A stretch of DNA of 64,000 nt from Dryococelus australis (lineage: Eukaryota > Arthropoda > Insecta > Phasmatodea > Phasmatidae), in NCBI GenBank assembly GCA_029891345.1, contig CM057000.1, positions 140,042,163 through 140,106,162 on the forward strand, given 5' to 3'. Of this stretch, positions 1 to 12,165 are shown piece by piece (positions within the stretch are counted from its first letter, which is position 1; each line of letters begins with the position of its first letter). Below the pieces are notes generated by a model that saw only the letters and a program-made list of their open reading frames with translations, had not been told where the DNA came from and did no database searches. The position numbers and the translations under genes are program-made.

Positions 1-1130
1 ATTTTGTCGGTACAACCAAGCCTCAGTTCTTCCAAATGAGTGGAATTTCTCAAAACCAAATAATTTATTTAAAACAACTTTGTTTGTGCCAAAAAAAATT
101 TTTTGTTGCTTCAGTATATTAAACGAATATTTAGTGTAGCCAAACATGCCATTACAATATGTCAACAAAATAATATGTTTACACTGAGAGCATAGCCAAC
201 ACAATATTTGATTTTATAGGGCCAAGTATATATTTAGTTGCCCCAACAAAATATTTCCACGACTAATCAAAACTCGTAAAGATACAAAATTAATTCTGTT
301 CATCTAACAATTTACACACTTTAATTAACAAAACCTCTGTGTTGGGCTAAAAGAAATTGAACCATCGTCAAATTCCTTGGTTGAACAAACTCCATGTATT
401 TGTTTGGCAACTCATCTGGCTGCCTTCGTTCAAAAACACAGGTCAAGGGTTGGCTTGTATTTTTTTGTGACAATTAGGTTAGTATAGGCCGTTCACGGTA
501 AAGCGAGCAATTTTTTAAAGCTGTTTCATCCGACATAATATCCAATAAATACATTTCATTGTGGCCTCGGCCTTTTGGTTTAGGGTATGGTGAATGTTTA
601 CACTGTGTTTATCATTCACATGACAGGGTTTATATTAACGAGTGATGGAAGTATATAAATTGTTTGAAAGAAAACAAAGTAACTAGGGCTTCAAATGTGC
701 TCCCTTTACCGTGAATAGCCTATAACAGGGTTTGTTACTTCATTTACCGATGCATAATAATGGTATATACATCCTAATGAAACAAAATTAACAGGAAACT
801 AAAAAGTAAAGCTATAAAACTTGAACAATTTATTCACGCTCGTCCAGTATTTTAATATATATATATATAATAAATTCCAATTATGTCAGTAATCACTTTA
901 TCTGAGGTCGCGAAGGTGTCTCGCTCGGGTGAAGCTGAAATTAGTTCGAATCTTCGTAATACTATCCGAAATAGTTTAAGGTACGTAGAGTGAAACAAAT
1001 CTTTAGTTGCACCAAACTTTACCTTTGTTTGGGGGAACCAAATAAGTACAACGAATTAATTTGGTTTCAAAAAACGAAATATTTCACTGCCCCTATGCAA
1101 ACAATTAATTTTGTTGGGCTAAACATCTGC
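1..1130. repeat. Degenerate AT-rich repeat tract, interrupted by a MITE
   Basis: Variants of a short motif recur on both strands, for example AGTTGCCCCAACAAAATA near 236, GTGTTGGGCTAAA near 340, AGTTGCACCAAAC near 1005 and TTTTGTTGGGCTAAAC near 1107. The spacing is irregular, so this is probably the eroded body of a transposable element and not a clean tandem array. A short MITE at 485-722 has inserted into it. No coding potential was seen. Confidence 0.35.
485..722 (+). mobile_element. Short MITE of the TAGGCTGTTCAC family
   Basis: The left end reads TAGGCCGTTCACGGTAAAG and the right end is its imperfect inverse (CTTTACCGTGAATAGCCTA). TA lies immediately outside each end (483-484 and 723-724), which fits a TA target duplication. 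Its interior matches the copy at 43795-44029 closely, including a TTTCATTGTGGCCTCGG stretch. It is about 238 bp and non-coding. Confidence 0.8.
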
Positions 1131-1270
1131 TAGTATGTACTAGAGCGCCATCATGCTGGCACCACAACTGCATACGCGCGTCAAACGGAACGTGTCTTCC
1201 AGTAGCTTTGGTCATCGAGCGCTCAAATTCCCAACGGCGAACACAGCTGTCGATAGTCGTCGTAAAGGAT
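1105..1270 (-). pseudogene. DDE transposase fragment (mariner-like superfamily), frameshifted
   Basis: The minus strand encodes a segment with PFDARMQLWCQHDGALVHTS. The core W-x-Q-H-D-G-A-x-x-H-x-S is the block around the second catalytic aspartate in a Tc1/mariner-related DDE family common in insects (WFQHDGAPAHFS-type). A different frame just upstream contains DILIGP followed by LYDDYR, which resembles the preceding block of the same family, so a frameshift separates them. Neither the first catalytic aspartate region nor the C-terminus is visible. A relative lies at 7087-7225 on the plus strand. The family assignment comes from motif memory and not from a search. Confidence 0.5.
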
Positions 1271-1339
1271 CGGCCCAATGAGAATGTCCGGCACTGTATC
1301 CGCCTGTAAGGTGTGTGATATCCGAACACATTTACGTGA

Positions 1340-3811
1340 ACTGTGACTTAAATCATTGCAACATCATAAATATTTTCCAGATATGACTTACCAGTCTACG
1401 TCATTTGGAGACCACCGACATGTTTTTTTTGCAGACGTCTACTAACGCGTGCCTGCAAATATACACCCACCCACATCAATTCTGTAGAGTGTTGTACACC
1501 TGCTAGGTGTAATCTTTAATGGTTTCTAAATGTATGTCTTAATTCCTAGAAAATGGTAGAAAATGATACCGCAGCATGAATTTCTCATTGCTCGTAACGC
1601 ACGGATCAATGATACGCCCTTGAAACCCCAGTTTTTCTGCGGAGTCACAAAATGCTATGCACATATGTAGGGATAGGAAAATTTCGCGGGTTCAATGACC
1701 TGCAGGCTAGACTCCTCAGTTCTGTGCATACTGTAGCCTCAGCTGTGTGTTCATTGGCTGCTGCCCCACACCTGGCAATTATAGGATTCGCGAGGTGTTT
1801 CCTTGCAAGTCTGCTATTGGCTCAGTGGCGTGCAGGGCGGGTCTTATAAACTGTGATCCAATCGCGAAGGTGACTTTACTATATATGTGTTTGACGTCTA
1901 TCTTGTCCCGGAATGAATTAGCGAAATTTTCCTGTCCGTGTACATAAGGGGTGTAACACATAATTTTTTATGTGACACCATTCGATGACAATGGCAATGT
2001 TTATAGTAGATATAGATATCCGTTCAATTACAAATTATGCTGAAGAAAATTTATCTTATTTAATAACTACCTGTAGTATTTTTAATAACGTTGTACTTTA
2101 GCTCCAATTTCAAAGGGGCGTGCCTCTCTTGCGAAGCATTTTAGGCCAAATGTTGTACATATGTTTTCGATTTATTTCTCGTGAGAAATAAGCAAGCGGA
2201 ATTTCTCGGTCGAATTCAGACTCATCCTGCATAAGTTGCCAAACTGTTAAATATCTAGTACTGTTTTCAACAACAATTTAGTAATAAAAATTTTTCCTTT
2301 CATGCAACCCTGCTTCAGATCGCATTTGGAAAGGACAGTTCAAGGGGACAAATGGTTACACTTCCGGACCCCGAAGTATCATCGTGGTACCTACAAAGAA
2401 ACCTTTTTTTTTGGGGGATTTTGATTTCTAGATAATCAGGGGTTGCGTACACACAAAAAAAAAAAAAACAAATCAAATAAATTAATTGACAGGATATAAA
2501 CTTTCTTAAGTAAATAGCGTTACTGTAACAGAAAAATTTCGCAGTTATGTTTTAAAGCAATGTTAACATCAATTCCTTCAATCACAGATAAAAAGTATGC
2601 AGAGTAGTCTATCCACCAAATAAATTATATTTTACGTATCGTGTGTATTTTCCAAAAATGTTTCTTACAACAGAAGTTTTTACGATAATCTTCTTAGTAG
2701 TTGAGCCACGTACCTTTTCCTCAAGAAATAGTAAAACTATTTTTTTCACCTTGCGAAAATGCACAGTAATTCTGGAAATCGTAGCATCACTGAAACTCTA
2801 TATTTAAAATAGCAGCAGTGACGTGGCTGTATTTTCGTTAACGTATGTTATTACTTTAAAAAATTTTTTAAAAGGTTATCGAAAAGACGTGGGCTCTAGT
2901 AACGTCAAACGACTTCCCTTCGTTTTTCTGAAAGCTACGATAATGGTTCCCCTGCTCCATTATCCGATCCAATTACGAGGCACCACTGAAAAAAAAAACT
3001 TTTATGTTAACTGTGGTTCCCTACTTTCCCCGAGAAGTATTGCGTATAAATATAAATGTTATTACTCTTATTTTGTACGAAACTTCTCAATAGAATAGCG
3101 CCATAATTAAATAGTTTGCATATATTTATGCTATTGAAATATTTTATTACGGGCAGTCAGCTTTGCAAGTTGAATTTTATTTTGCATTGCAATTGTTGAA
3201 CGGCTGTTCCGTGAAAAATATTGTAACGTGAACTGGCAGCAAACAAATTTGTGTGTGTCGATTCCATGCACGTACGCTTTCATGTTTTTCTCCTTAGCAT
3301 GGCACTGTGGGCGGTTTTAGTACATAAGCAATTTTTATATCGATAAACTAGTGATGGAAATTTATAACGCATGGTACTGGAACCGTTTAAGCATTAAAAT
3401 ACTAGAGCATCATTCAACGAATAGAATTAGTCCCGCCTATAATCATACGCATGCTTTTTAACCATTTATTGTAAAAAACTAAATTTATAATATTTCAAAA
3501 CTAATAACTGTAAGACATTTTTGTAGCAAAACCACATCTGATTCGACGTTTATTTCGCAAGGAGTTTTAATAAACAATTTACTATGGGATTCCTGTTACT
3601 ACATTTTAAATATATATATTTTTTTAAACTTTTATACCGTAAAACTATTTTAATATTATTTTCATATTTTACTGATTAATATTTAAAACTTTCATCTTTA
3701 ATGTCTGCAAAAAATTGATAAGTTGAAACGGGTTAGTATACACATAAGTAAATTATATAATTTACTTCGCCATCACTTCATCCACGAAATATGAATAAAT
3801 AATATGATATA
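1340..3811. other. AT-rich stretch without recognisable gene
   Basis: I see no gene, RNA or clear repeat here apart from the promoter-like patch at 1745-1870. Homopolymer runs (for example T and G near 2405, A near 2455) and short frames without recognisable motifs make up the rest. Confidence 0.5.
1745..1870 (+). promoter_or_regulatory. Promoter-like patch (CCAAT, GC box, TATA)
   Basis: Within about 120 bp there are two ATTGGCT inverted CCAAT boxes (near 1752 and 1815), a GGGCGGG box near 1836, TTATAAA near 1843 and a forward CCAAT near 1858. That order and spacing is what a polymerase II core promoter would show. No coding exon is recognisable downstream, so it may be coincidental or belong to a degenerate transposon. 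Confidence 0.25.
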
Positions 3812-4368
3812 CACTATCTACCAAAAAGTATTTGGACACCCGTGAATATAGGTAACTCAGTACGTCAGTTGACTTGTGTTTCACGGCCTTCGGCGTAGGA
3901 CCGCTGGTGTTTGTCCGTGGTAGCATGAACACAGAGGCCTATTGTAATATTCTGGATAATGAAATGCTCCCAACATTGTGGCATTTTTACGGAATGGAGC
4001 CGTGTTACTGCCAGGATGACAATGCCAGGCGCCATGTTTCAAGGGCTACTATGCAGTGGTACGCTGACAACAATGTTCGTCGATTGGACTGGCCCGCCCA
4101 GAGCCCCGACCTCAACCCTATAGAACATCATTGGAACGAATTGGATAGCCGGGTGAGGGCTCGTCAGGCGCGGCCAAAATCCATTGCTCAACTCATGGAA
4201 TGGTTGCAAGAGGAATGGCGACGAATCCCCGTGGATGTCCTGCACACACTCGTAGAGAGCATGCCAGACAGGGTGGCTGCTGTTAAAGCCGCAAGAGGTG
4301 GACCTACGAGATTCTAACTGGGTGACCACATTGTGGACAAGTGCCCAATTACTTTTTGGTAGTTTGTG
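3812..4368 (+). mobile_element. Internally deleted Tc1-like element with intact terminal inverted repeats
   Basis: The left end (3812-3840) reads CACTATCTACCAAAAAGTA and continues TTTGGACACC. The right end (4340-4368) is its inverse (…CAATTACTTTTTGGTAGTTTGTG). TA precedes the left end (3810-3811), as expected for Tc1/mariner insertion. The right flank is TG and then a TA repeat, so the right TA has been lost or absorbed into the microsatellite. Between the ends there is only the C-terminal half of a transposase frame, so the element of about 557 bp could move only with help from elsewhere. Confidence 0.85.
3874..4317 (+). pseudogene. Tc1-like DD34E transposase, C-terminal half
   Basis: An open frame of about 147 codons carries the catalytic half of a Tc1-family transposase. 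The second catalytic aspartate lies in CQDDNARRH (residue 49 of the open frame) and the glutamate lies 35 residues later in DLNPIEHHW (residue 84), giving the DD34E spacing. WPAQSPDLNPIE is the hallmark block. The frame opens with TTG, not ATG, only about 30 bp after the left terminal repeat. The DNA-binding domain and first catalytic aspartate are missing, evidently by internal deletion. The remaining frame has no stop until TAA at its natural end, PTRF, so the deletion is fairly recent or the copy is young. It cannot act as a transposase on its own. Confidence 0.85.
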
Positions 4369-4545
<177 letters not shown>

Positions 4546-5150
4546 CGAAACCTGGCTTAATTCATATGTAGAATTCTTTCGAAAATTTTCCACCTAAAAA
4601 CAAATCTTTCTACAAAACATTAAAATGTCAAATTTTTTATTATAATCAATTCCGCTAGAGCAGACCTGTTTTCTCGCGTGACATTTCGAGGTTTTGTAAT
4701 TTATCCTTTTAGTGCTGAAACCAGGCGAGTCTCGCTTGGATAATGGACTGAGACAATATCAATCAGAACAATTATTATTTTTTTTATATGGCGAGCCATA
4801 GCTTGAACCACGTATGTGCAACTCGCCTCCCCCCTACCCCCCTTAAACTGTACCCTTTCTGGGAAAGGCAGGGGTATAAGGTATCCTTTGCTTGTACTGA
4901 TTTTCCTTGTATTTTTTATTTGGCCTACGGCATGCTGTTGTCGGACCACATTATTTTACTTTTTTTTAAATGTATTAAATGCATCTCACCATATAAGTAG
5001 CTTGTCATTTTTATCTATTTTTGCTCTTTAGTGGTTTTCCTTGGTGCACGGATTACGGAAATAGTGGTGTTGGCCTTTCATCCACACACATATATAGAGT
5101 AAAATACAATACAATAATACTACTGGTAACACAGCATTTCAAATAAAAAC
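4546..5150. other. No recognisable feature
   Basis: Mixed-composition sequence with polypyrimidine runs near 4830-4850. I see no gene or repeat that I can support. Confidence 0.4.
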
Positions 5151-5708
5151 TAATGCCCGGATTGCACCAAAATCTTCCCCGATCCAAGTTCGAATGATCC
5201 TAGTTCCGAACCAAGATCCAGTTTGATCTTGGTTTCACTGTAAAACTGTTACACCAACCAGATGTCATGATTCCGGATCTCCGATTGTTCGATCTTGGTT
5301 TCAAAGTGAGGGATCGTGAATAAGTATGAGAAAAATTTTGCTATTGGTTCGTAATATACGACGTCATTGAAGTAGGCGTATTTTTCACTATAGCTAGAAC
5401 TAGATGTATGATGTTTTATCTGTTTTAAGTGAATTATTGGTGAACGAATTTTACTGAATAATATTCAACTGCTTCCAATGTTTTAATTTCCAAAGAAAAC
5501 GATCAACTATATTTCTATATTTGGGCGTATTTTCAAACTACATTTTTCGACGATGGCTGCTGATCTCGGATAGATACTTCATATCAAGACAAACTTCATA
5601 TCGATCTCCAGTCCAGCTCTGAACTCGAATGGTGCAACTGTTTTCTGTGTCGATCTTAGATCTGACCTCGGATCGAGTTTCGAACCACGGTAGTGCAACC
5701 GTGCATAA
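5151..5708. mobile_element. Foldback-type MITE rich in GATC motifs
   Basis: The left end reads ATGCCCGGATTGCACCA and the right end, reversed, reads ATGCACGGTTGCACTA. Internal pieces also match in inverse orientation: CTGTAAAACTGTTACACCA at about 5239 against CAGAAAACAGTTGCACCA on the minus strand at about 5640. GATCTTGG/GATCTAAG-type motifs recur through both arms. This looks like an inverted-repeat MITE of about 555 bp. The exact ends and the target duplication are unclear. Confidence 0.5.
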
Positions 5709-5911
5709 GCCCCTATCTTGCACAACCGGCTATCCTTGAATTACGATCTAGTTTTTTGGATGCCAACGGAAGGGATAACGCTCTATTTTTAAGATATGCT
5801 GCTATACACTGAATTCTTCGCACACCTACTATCAGCGCCGATTTCGGGATTGCGATGCTGTCGACACGTGGTTTTGTTATTGGCGCTGCTGAGGGTATAA
5901 CGGCCTGGCTG

Positions 5912-6790
5912 GCAATATGGCCCACTTGTTATTGTGAGCGTAGTTTGCGTAGCAGCCGCGAGATGGCAGTCACGTGTTGTTCGGGATGTAGGCGGTAGAT
6001 GGCACCAGCGATTGCACCTTGTCATGTTGAGCCGCCATTGTTCGACAGTTCTCCGTCGCATAAATAAAGCTTCTTATATTTCGCTCGGTAAGTTACATTA
6101 TAATAATACATTTAACCAACATGTTAGTTTGAATTATTTTCGATAATGGTTTATTATTTTATGCAGAATCGAATGGATGTATAGTTATTTGTGTATATGT
6201 TACATGTAAATTACTGCGAAGGATGTTTGTCGAAATCACCAGTATTGTTAATATGGCCCACGAGGGTCATATTACCTATGCACTGGCCATATTACTAAAC
6301 ATGGGCCATACTACTTACACTGTATAGAAAGTTTATACGTTTACAAAAGGAATCCCCTTGGAAACCCAGTTTGGATTCTTGTGGTGAAATAATGACTTAG
6401 TTTTAATTTTTTTTTTTTTTTTTTGTAGTTTGAAATTGTGCACTATTATTTTCCCCATTGACAATACAAAGTTGTTCTTCAAACTTAGTTACTTTAATTC
6501 CTGAGTAATTTCCCCTGCGCTGTGGTTCATGTTACTTTCAATGAGAAAACTTTCACTTTCTACGAAATCACAACTAGGTGGGCAATATTATATACATGTG
6601 TTGGGAATATGGCTCGGAGGTAAACATTTGGAAAATTCTTTTTTACAAATGCTTAATGCAAAGAAGATCATTGTTAATATTTATTTTCTGATAGTCAAGA
6701 AACTGTATTACAATATTGCCCACGTGTTTGTTACTTCCTCTAATAAATAGCAGCTGTCAACATTCCCACGCCTTAAGTGGGCCATAATAC
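5912..6790. repeat. Cluster of GTGGGCCATATTAC-like motifs
   Basis: Degenerate copies of GGGCCATATTAC or its complement occur at about 5912, 6249, 6264, 6283, 6302, 6579, 6604, 6711 and 6779, in both orientations and irregularly spaced. They are not in tandem and do not code. I do not know what they are; they may mark an old element with sub-terminal motifs or be a binding-site cluster. Confidence 0.35.
5930..6095 (+). promoter_or_regulatory. Candidate 5' exon ending in a splice donor
   Basis: A locally GC-richer patch of about 150 bp ends in TTTCGCTCG followed by GTAAGT at about 6088, a good 5' splice-site match. It also contains AATAAAG near 6063, so a degenerate LTR is an alternative reading. 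No paired LTR or TSD was found and no downstream exon is recognisable. Confidence 0.2.
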
Positions 6791-7086
6791 TCTCTTGTGC
6801 CTTAATTAAGATTTAAACTGGACCTGCTTTGAAACTAAAACAATCACGGATATTGGTGGTCTCTTGAGAAGATATTAGGCGTTTTGTAAACAAAACTGGA
6901 CGTAAATGAGAAAAGTATCACTTGCAACGCTAATTTGTAACATACGTAGTTAAGGACACTTTTACTCACAAATATTCTTACGCCACTACTACATTTTGGT
7001 AAGCCATAAATACTTCAGAAATCACTTTATGAGTGATATGCCGTTGCCCTTAATAATTCTGCCAAAGTTTATTTGTCTGATTAAGC

Positions 7087-7225
7087 GCCCGCGTTTACCG
7101 TTGCGTAGTCGAGCACTCAATACCGAAACTGCTGAAGGATGCTCCATTTGACGTGCGTATGCAGTTTTGGTTCCGACATGACGACGCTGTATTACATTTT
7201 AGCAGAGATTTACGAACATACCTCT
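7087..7225 (+). pseudogene. DDE transposase fragment (same family as 1105-1270)
   Basis: The plus strand translates as IPKLLKDAPFDVRMQFWFRH followed by DDAVLHFSR. The block R-M-Q-x-W-F-x-H-D-x-A-x-x-H-F-S is the segment around the second catalytic aspartate of the mariner-like family also seen at 1105-1270. There is no ATG, and recognisable similarity ends after about 45 codons. It is a short fossil, found by translation and motif recognition. Confidence 0.5.
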
Positions 7226-7474
7226 GGATTGCAATTTTTTCTTAAAATGGAAATATGACATATATCTATGGTTTTATCCCTATACCAGCAATGCTAATAA
7301 CACTAGCTTGCTTGCAGCGATCTGTGGCTGCTGCATGAACTAAAGCAATCAATAAGGGGGCCAATTCGCTAACATTGTTAGATAGGCGAGTGTTCAGACC
7401 TGTCTTATATGACCATTGTTGCCATCAAACACTGCTTGCCATGTCTTCCAGCCTTCACAGATGATATCTTACGA

Positions 7475-7566
7475 CTTATGAATGTTTATATATATGGCTG
7501 TCATATTGGCACAATGCAAATCTTATGAATGTTTATATATGGCCGCCATATTGTCACGATACAAAT
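7475..7566 (+). repeat. Two-copy tandem duplication, about 46 bp
   Basis: CTTATGAATGTTTATATAT begins at 7475 and again at 7522. Each copy continues with ATGGCYGYCATATTGKCACR and ends CAAAT. Copies are 47 and 45 bp with a few differences. Confidence 0.8.
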
Positions 7567-8100
7567 GAGTGCTTCTGCTAAAATAATTTACAAATCTCTA
7601 AAAAAAAAATTTTTGCATAGTTTTTACAACCTACAAAATAAAATGTTACATTTGCACGACAATTTTTCAGAAAGTAGGAAGCATACTTAATTATTTTGCT
7701 TGTTCACTTAGTGCTTACAATAAAATACGTATACAGGTGTTAGAAATCAACATTTCAAGTAAGAAAGTATGGTACATGTATATTTATTCAAGATTTTCAA
7801 TGAAATACTTGTTAAAAATAACATGTTCATCAATTTAATATATTATCATTCTACCAAAATTATAATTTTTTTTTAAATTTTCTTGTTAGATTTGGCTTCG
7901 TAGCTTAACCCGCACGTTCGCCTGAAATGGACGCACTTATATATATATTTCTTTCATTTAGAGATATATAAAATAATTAGTGTACAAAACGCCCGTCGGT
8001 GGGAAAGAAGACATGCTGGCGAGACTCACTTATGTGTTTTGACAGCATCCGCCGCACGCCAGGGTGTTCAGAAGGGTCCTACATCCCTGCCAGTAGCACA

Positions 8101-8156
8101 TATCGGATCTCAAGTCCTCGATTTTAAGAGCCGCCCAAATATATCCACTCCATTCG
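8101..8156 (+). mobile_element. SINE fragment, 3' end only
   Basis: CTCAAGTCCTCGATTTTAAG followed by AGCCGCCCAAAT matches the 3' end of the tRNA-derived SINE seen complete at 56328-56580 and 60005-60254. The tRNA-like head is absent. Confidence 0.6.
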
Positions 8157-9929
8157 GTCAACAAGTTACTTGTTTCAAATAATTCAGAAATTGCATAATG
8201 CGTGAAAAAAAAAATTGTTATGAGGACACTACGTTTCTTATTTCATAAAATATATTTTTGAAATATTTTGATACGTATGTAGGCGATTTAAGAAAATCAT
8301 CAGATCCTACAGAAATTCCTCTGGGTTAACCAAATTATAAAAAAATTTGATGTATTAATTTTCTGTGATCGATAACACCAAATGTAGTGCGTAAAACATA
8401 TGTTGTAAATATTTTCACATTTCATAAATCAATCAAGTTTTCACGAAAATTCCTTCATTTTAACTAGGTAATTTTTTTTTTTAATGACAAAAAATAAATA
8501 ATGTGGCGCAAGTGCCTTAAATTATATATAATTGAATTTTAGTTACTGCCGGTTTTTTGTACACTTCTCAAAAACACTCAAACTTGTCGTTTACTTTGTC
8601 AGTGTGGCTTATGTTTACATCCCTAAATATCGGTTTTCACCCGAACTCTATATGCTAATACTAGTATGTCAATACATTTGCTTTAACAAGTTTAATACTT
8701 TTTCAGAGTATCGCAAATTTTCGTTTGTTTTATTAAAGTTTTAAGGTGTAAATGATAACCAAATAATATTAAGACTTGAGAGTCTTTCATAGACTCAGGC
8801 CGACATCGCATGTTGATTTGATTTTGTCTCGTTGAGAATATATCCCTTCTCCTGACTGTACGGCGCATTATTCGTCAGTGGCGCTGAGTTACCCTTCGCG
8901 TGTCAAATAAGAATGGTCCAATAACATCGGAATTACAAACGTACACGTGCTTAAAGCACAACATTATTCGGATAATAAGGTTGGATTTACAGGCCTCCAC
9001 TGTAGTTTTGCTTAAAAATAATGTAAGCTTTATGTTTTAGTTTCAGTTAATTGCACGACCGTCAGTATTTATTATAATACATTTACTTTTGATGAGTTTG
9101 AAGAATTGAATTACTTATTACATTCATGTGGAGTAAGCGAAGGTCACTAATTTACCAAAGAGAAAGAAATAATACAGAAAAATGACGGATGGGAAAGTAA
9201 GTTCAAACTTCGGCTGCAGCAAGTGTTTGTTATATTGATACAGATGATAGGAGCTGATAGTCGATTTAATGTCTGGAGAAGTTTCTCCTCGATAACTCCT
9301 CGATACGCACGAGGGAGAACGGCAAAATGTTTGCTCCCTTACATTGGAGGAGCGAAAGTTTCGAATTCCCCGCCTGGGAAATTTATCGCCTGCAGATAAA
9401 TAAGTTGGGTTTGGTGGAAAGGTTGGGGGGGGGGGTTGGGTTTGAGGGGCTTCGGAAGCGGAGGTGAATTCCAGGAGGGATTTATTGGTAAAGCCAGAAC
9501 ATCAAACAATGACAAATCACCTTTGCTTCCATGAATATCACTTCTAGTTCCAACTGATTTAAAAAAACTTCTGAGAGATATTTTCTTTCTCTTTCTCTTC
9601 CCCCCCCCCCCTCCTCCCTGGCTATCTGGAAGACATTCAAAGCGGCGGAGCCAGCTATTTTGGAATTCATGTGTAAGATGGGAGTGGTAATTGTTGAACT
9701 ATTAGCGGAAGAAACGAGCCCAAGTGCTAAAAAGCCCATTTGTAAGCGAGGTTTCTCTTCCCGGGAGGCAACGATTCAGCAGCACAGTGGTTTCTTCAGA
9801 TTGCAATCCCACCAAGAGTACAAATGATCGCATTTATTTTTTTATATGGCTGAATGTCTCCCCTTTGATATTTCGTAGGTATTTAAACTTGTTTGGGCTA
9901 AAAAAAAATAAGTGTTCATGTTTGGTTAG
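8157..9929. other. No recognisable gene
   Basis: AT-rich sequence with a G-run at about 9425-9436 and a C-run at about 9600. The short frames show no motif I recognise. Confidence 0.4.
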
Positions 9930-10347
9930 TAAAGGTTGTTCACGTTAAAGCGAGCACTTCTGAAAGCCCTGCTTAATATCTACTTGTATGCACGTTGTGT
10001 ATTCTTCCGCCTTGTGTAAAATCAACATTGCCATGCGCCTCACCACATTATTCATGCTCCGGTAAAGTGAAACTGTGAAATTATTAGAAAAGTAGATGAA
10101 TTGCAAATCTGCTCATTTTTACATTTCGAAGCATTAAAAAAACCGAAATCGAAGGAAATAATTTAAGCCATCACAAATGGTTACCTAACACTTTTTTTTT
10201 ATCGACATTATGGTATGGAACTACTTTCCAGCCATCGTTACCAACCTTACTGGGTACATGTCACTCAGTGCGCCCATACAAGTAGGAGCAGTGACTTGTT
10301 CTATAAGTTTTATTTCAAAAGTGCTCACTTTAGCGTGAACAGCCTTT
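9930..10347 (+). mobile_element. Long MITE of the TAGGCTGTTCAC family
   Basis: The left end contains GGTTGTTCACGTTAAAGCGA and the right end the inverse, CACTTTAGCGTGAACAGCC. The interior matches the long subfamily: TATGCACGTTGTGTATTC, TTCCGCCTTGTGTAAA, a GACATTATGGTATGGAACTA block and CACTCAGTGCGCCC. It is about 415 bp and non-coding. Confidence 0.8.
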
Positions 10348-11809
10348 ATCTATTGTTAATGTTAGTTTTGTGATTATATCTTATGCGAAATAATCATTAA
10401 AATATTACTTACGTTACATCGATATGTTGCTGATATGGGGCTTTAGTAATGCTTCCCAGGGAACTCGACCCAATAGGACGTTGTGTACGCAAAATGGAAG
10501 ACTATTTGCCGACCGCACATTACACAGCTGAGTACTTGTATAATCCCCGCCATGAGTATGCGACTTCTGTGATTCGTGGGGCATACTGAGTTACGCGTCA
10601 GCGTCTGATACGAATGTGATTGCTTAAAACGACCCACTCGTTCACTAACTATCCTCGGTCAGTTTAGTCTGCATTAAAACTCATTCAATATTACTGGATC
10701 ATGAAAGAGCTGGGTACAGCAGAGATACTATTTTTAAATGTGTATAATTTGGCCGGTTTTTTTATGGAAGCTACATTTGATACTGGGTATTTATTTATTT
10801 GTATACGTCTTATTTTTTCATGACGAAACTAACGCAAATATATTTCCTTAAATTTAACCATGAATGCTGCATTAGAAAATAAGATACCATAAATTTCATA
10901 ATTATTATTGATATTAAAAACTATTGGTTTCCGTACGAAGAAATTAATATGAAATTATTTGATTTACATACAATAGAGTTACTACAAACATACTGGTATA
11001 TATTATTAAATCAGATACTTTGTCGCCATTTTATTAAACAACATTAATTTACCAACAGCGACAAGGGAATACAGTAATTAATAACGTAAGCACTGAGGGA
11101 TTGTTGTTAATAACATGTGTGAAGTGGCGTCCATAACGCATGACGCTCGAGCGCGCACATACGCGCGCGCGCACGATATAACACGCCACCATTCATTACA
11201 GTTTCGACGTGTGCCTATTTCCTGCGGAAATTAAGGCAGCGGCGCCTGTCCTTTGTCGACGGTGGCCCCGATATTGCTGGAACCGTGGACAAGAGGGACA
11301 CTTACGAGCCCAGTGTTTAGTTCAGCTTCCCGATACAAGCCGTCAATAAACTGGCAACATGACAGCTTTGCAAATTATTACATCCGGAAGCGATAGCGAT
11401 GATAATCCGACGCTCAGGTACAGTGTTAAAATGTCCCATGTGTTTACGGGAATTTTTACGAAAATTCACAGTAAATGTACGGAAACGCAATGCGTAGTGA
11501 CGAAAAACGGAGTTAAGTGCGTAAATACAAAATACGGGAAATCTCCGTATTCCCGATAACTTCGGCTTTCGGGCACGAACAATGGCGAGTCTACACGAAT
11601 CTTTCTTCGCCACTATAATCAGGAAATTATCGTCTCTGCGACAGTTAAGGTTATCCATGTCACTAAGGCATGTTCTTTCTAACATTAGAAAGTAGCAACA
11701 GGCGTATGTGACATTTGGCAACACGTAAAGTACACTAATTTTTTACAGAAACTAAAAAAGTTGCTTATGTGACTAATTTAGAAATCCATACGTTACACCA
11801 GATTCATTA
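10348..11809. other. No recognisable gene; GC-rich island at about 11110-11300
   Basis: A GC-richer segment with CGCGCG alternation near 11150-11180 sits in otherwise AT-rich sequence. A 135-codon frame on the minus strand (11317-11724) shows no motif I know and is probably chance. Confidence 0.35.
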
Positions 11810-11895
11810 TGTGAGCATTGTAGGTAAGTGGTTAGGGTCATGAACGTACAAATTTTTTACTCGGGTTCAAATCTTGCTGAGTATAAACATTTTTT
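11810..11895 (+). mobile_element. tRNA-like (A-box/B-box) SINE-type fragment
   Basis: TAGGTAAGTGGTTAGGG at about 11821 resembles a polymerase III A box. GGTTCAAATC at about 11864 resembles a B box about 40 bp downstream. The flanks do not close a tRNA acceptor stem, so this is more likely a tRNA-derived repeat than a tRNA gene. Confidence 0.3.
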
Positions 11896-11989
11896 AACTT
11901 TTTAAATATCTTATTATACACAGTAGAACACCCACACAATGAAAATTTAAATGAAATATATATTAATAATTATTTAAACTAGAAGTACA

Positions 11990-12165
11990 GCAAACTAACT
12001 ATGGAATCAACGGAGAGGTTCCGTAAATTTTACGGAAAGTTCGCTTTTGAGAATCGATGTGTCCGTAATTTTACGGAGAGTTACGGACTCCTCTGGATAA
12101 ATTTTTGCCAGCTCTTTTCCGTAAAATGAAGGAAATATTTTTCTAGCAGTGTACGACGAAACTGC
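11990..12165. repeat. Repeat with CCGTAAATTTTACGG palindrome and CACTGCTAGAAAAAT terminus
   Basis: CCGTAAATTTTACGG (near 12020) and CCGTAATTTTACGG (near 12063) are near-perfect palindromes. The minus strand at about 12138-12155 reads ACTGCTAGAAAAATATTTCC. A similar ACTGTTAGAAAAATTGTCCG segment lies on the minus strand at about 51980-52000, so this is probably a dispersed repeat family. Confidence 0.4.

Noticed and set aside
5927..6097. Solo LTR (TG…CA ends with AATAAA)
   Set aside because: No flanking target duplication or second copy found; kept only as a weak exon candidate.
11317..11724. 135-codon minus-strand frame
   Set aside because: No motif recognised, an overlapping frame on the other strand, and chance length for this composition.
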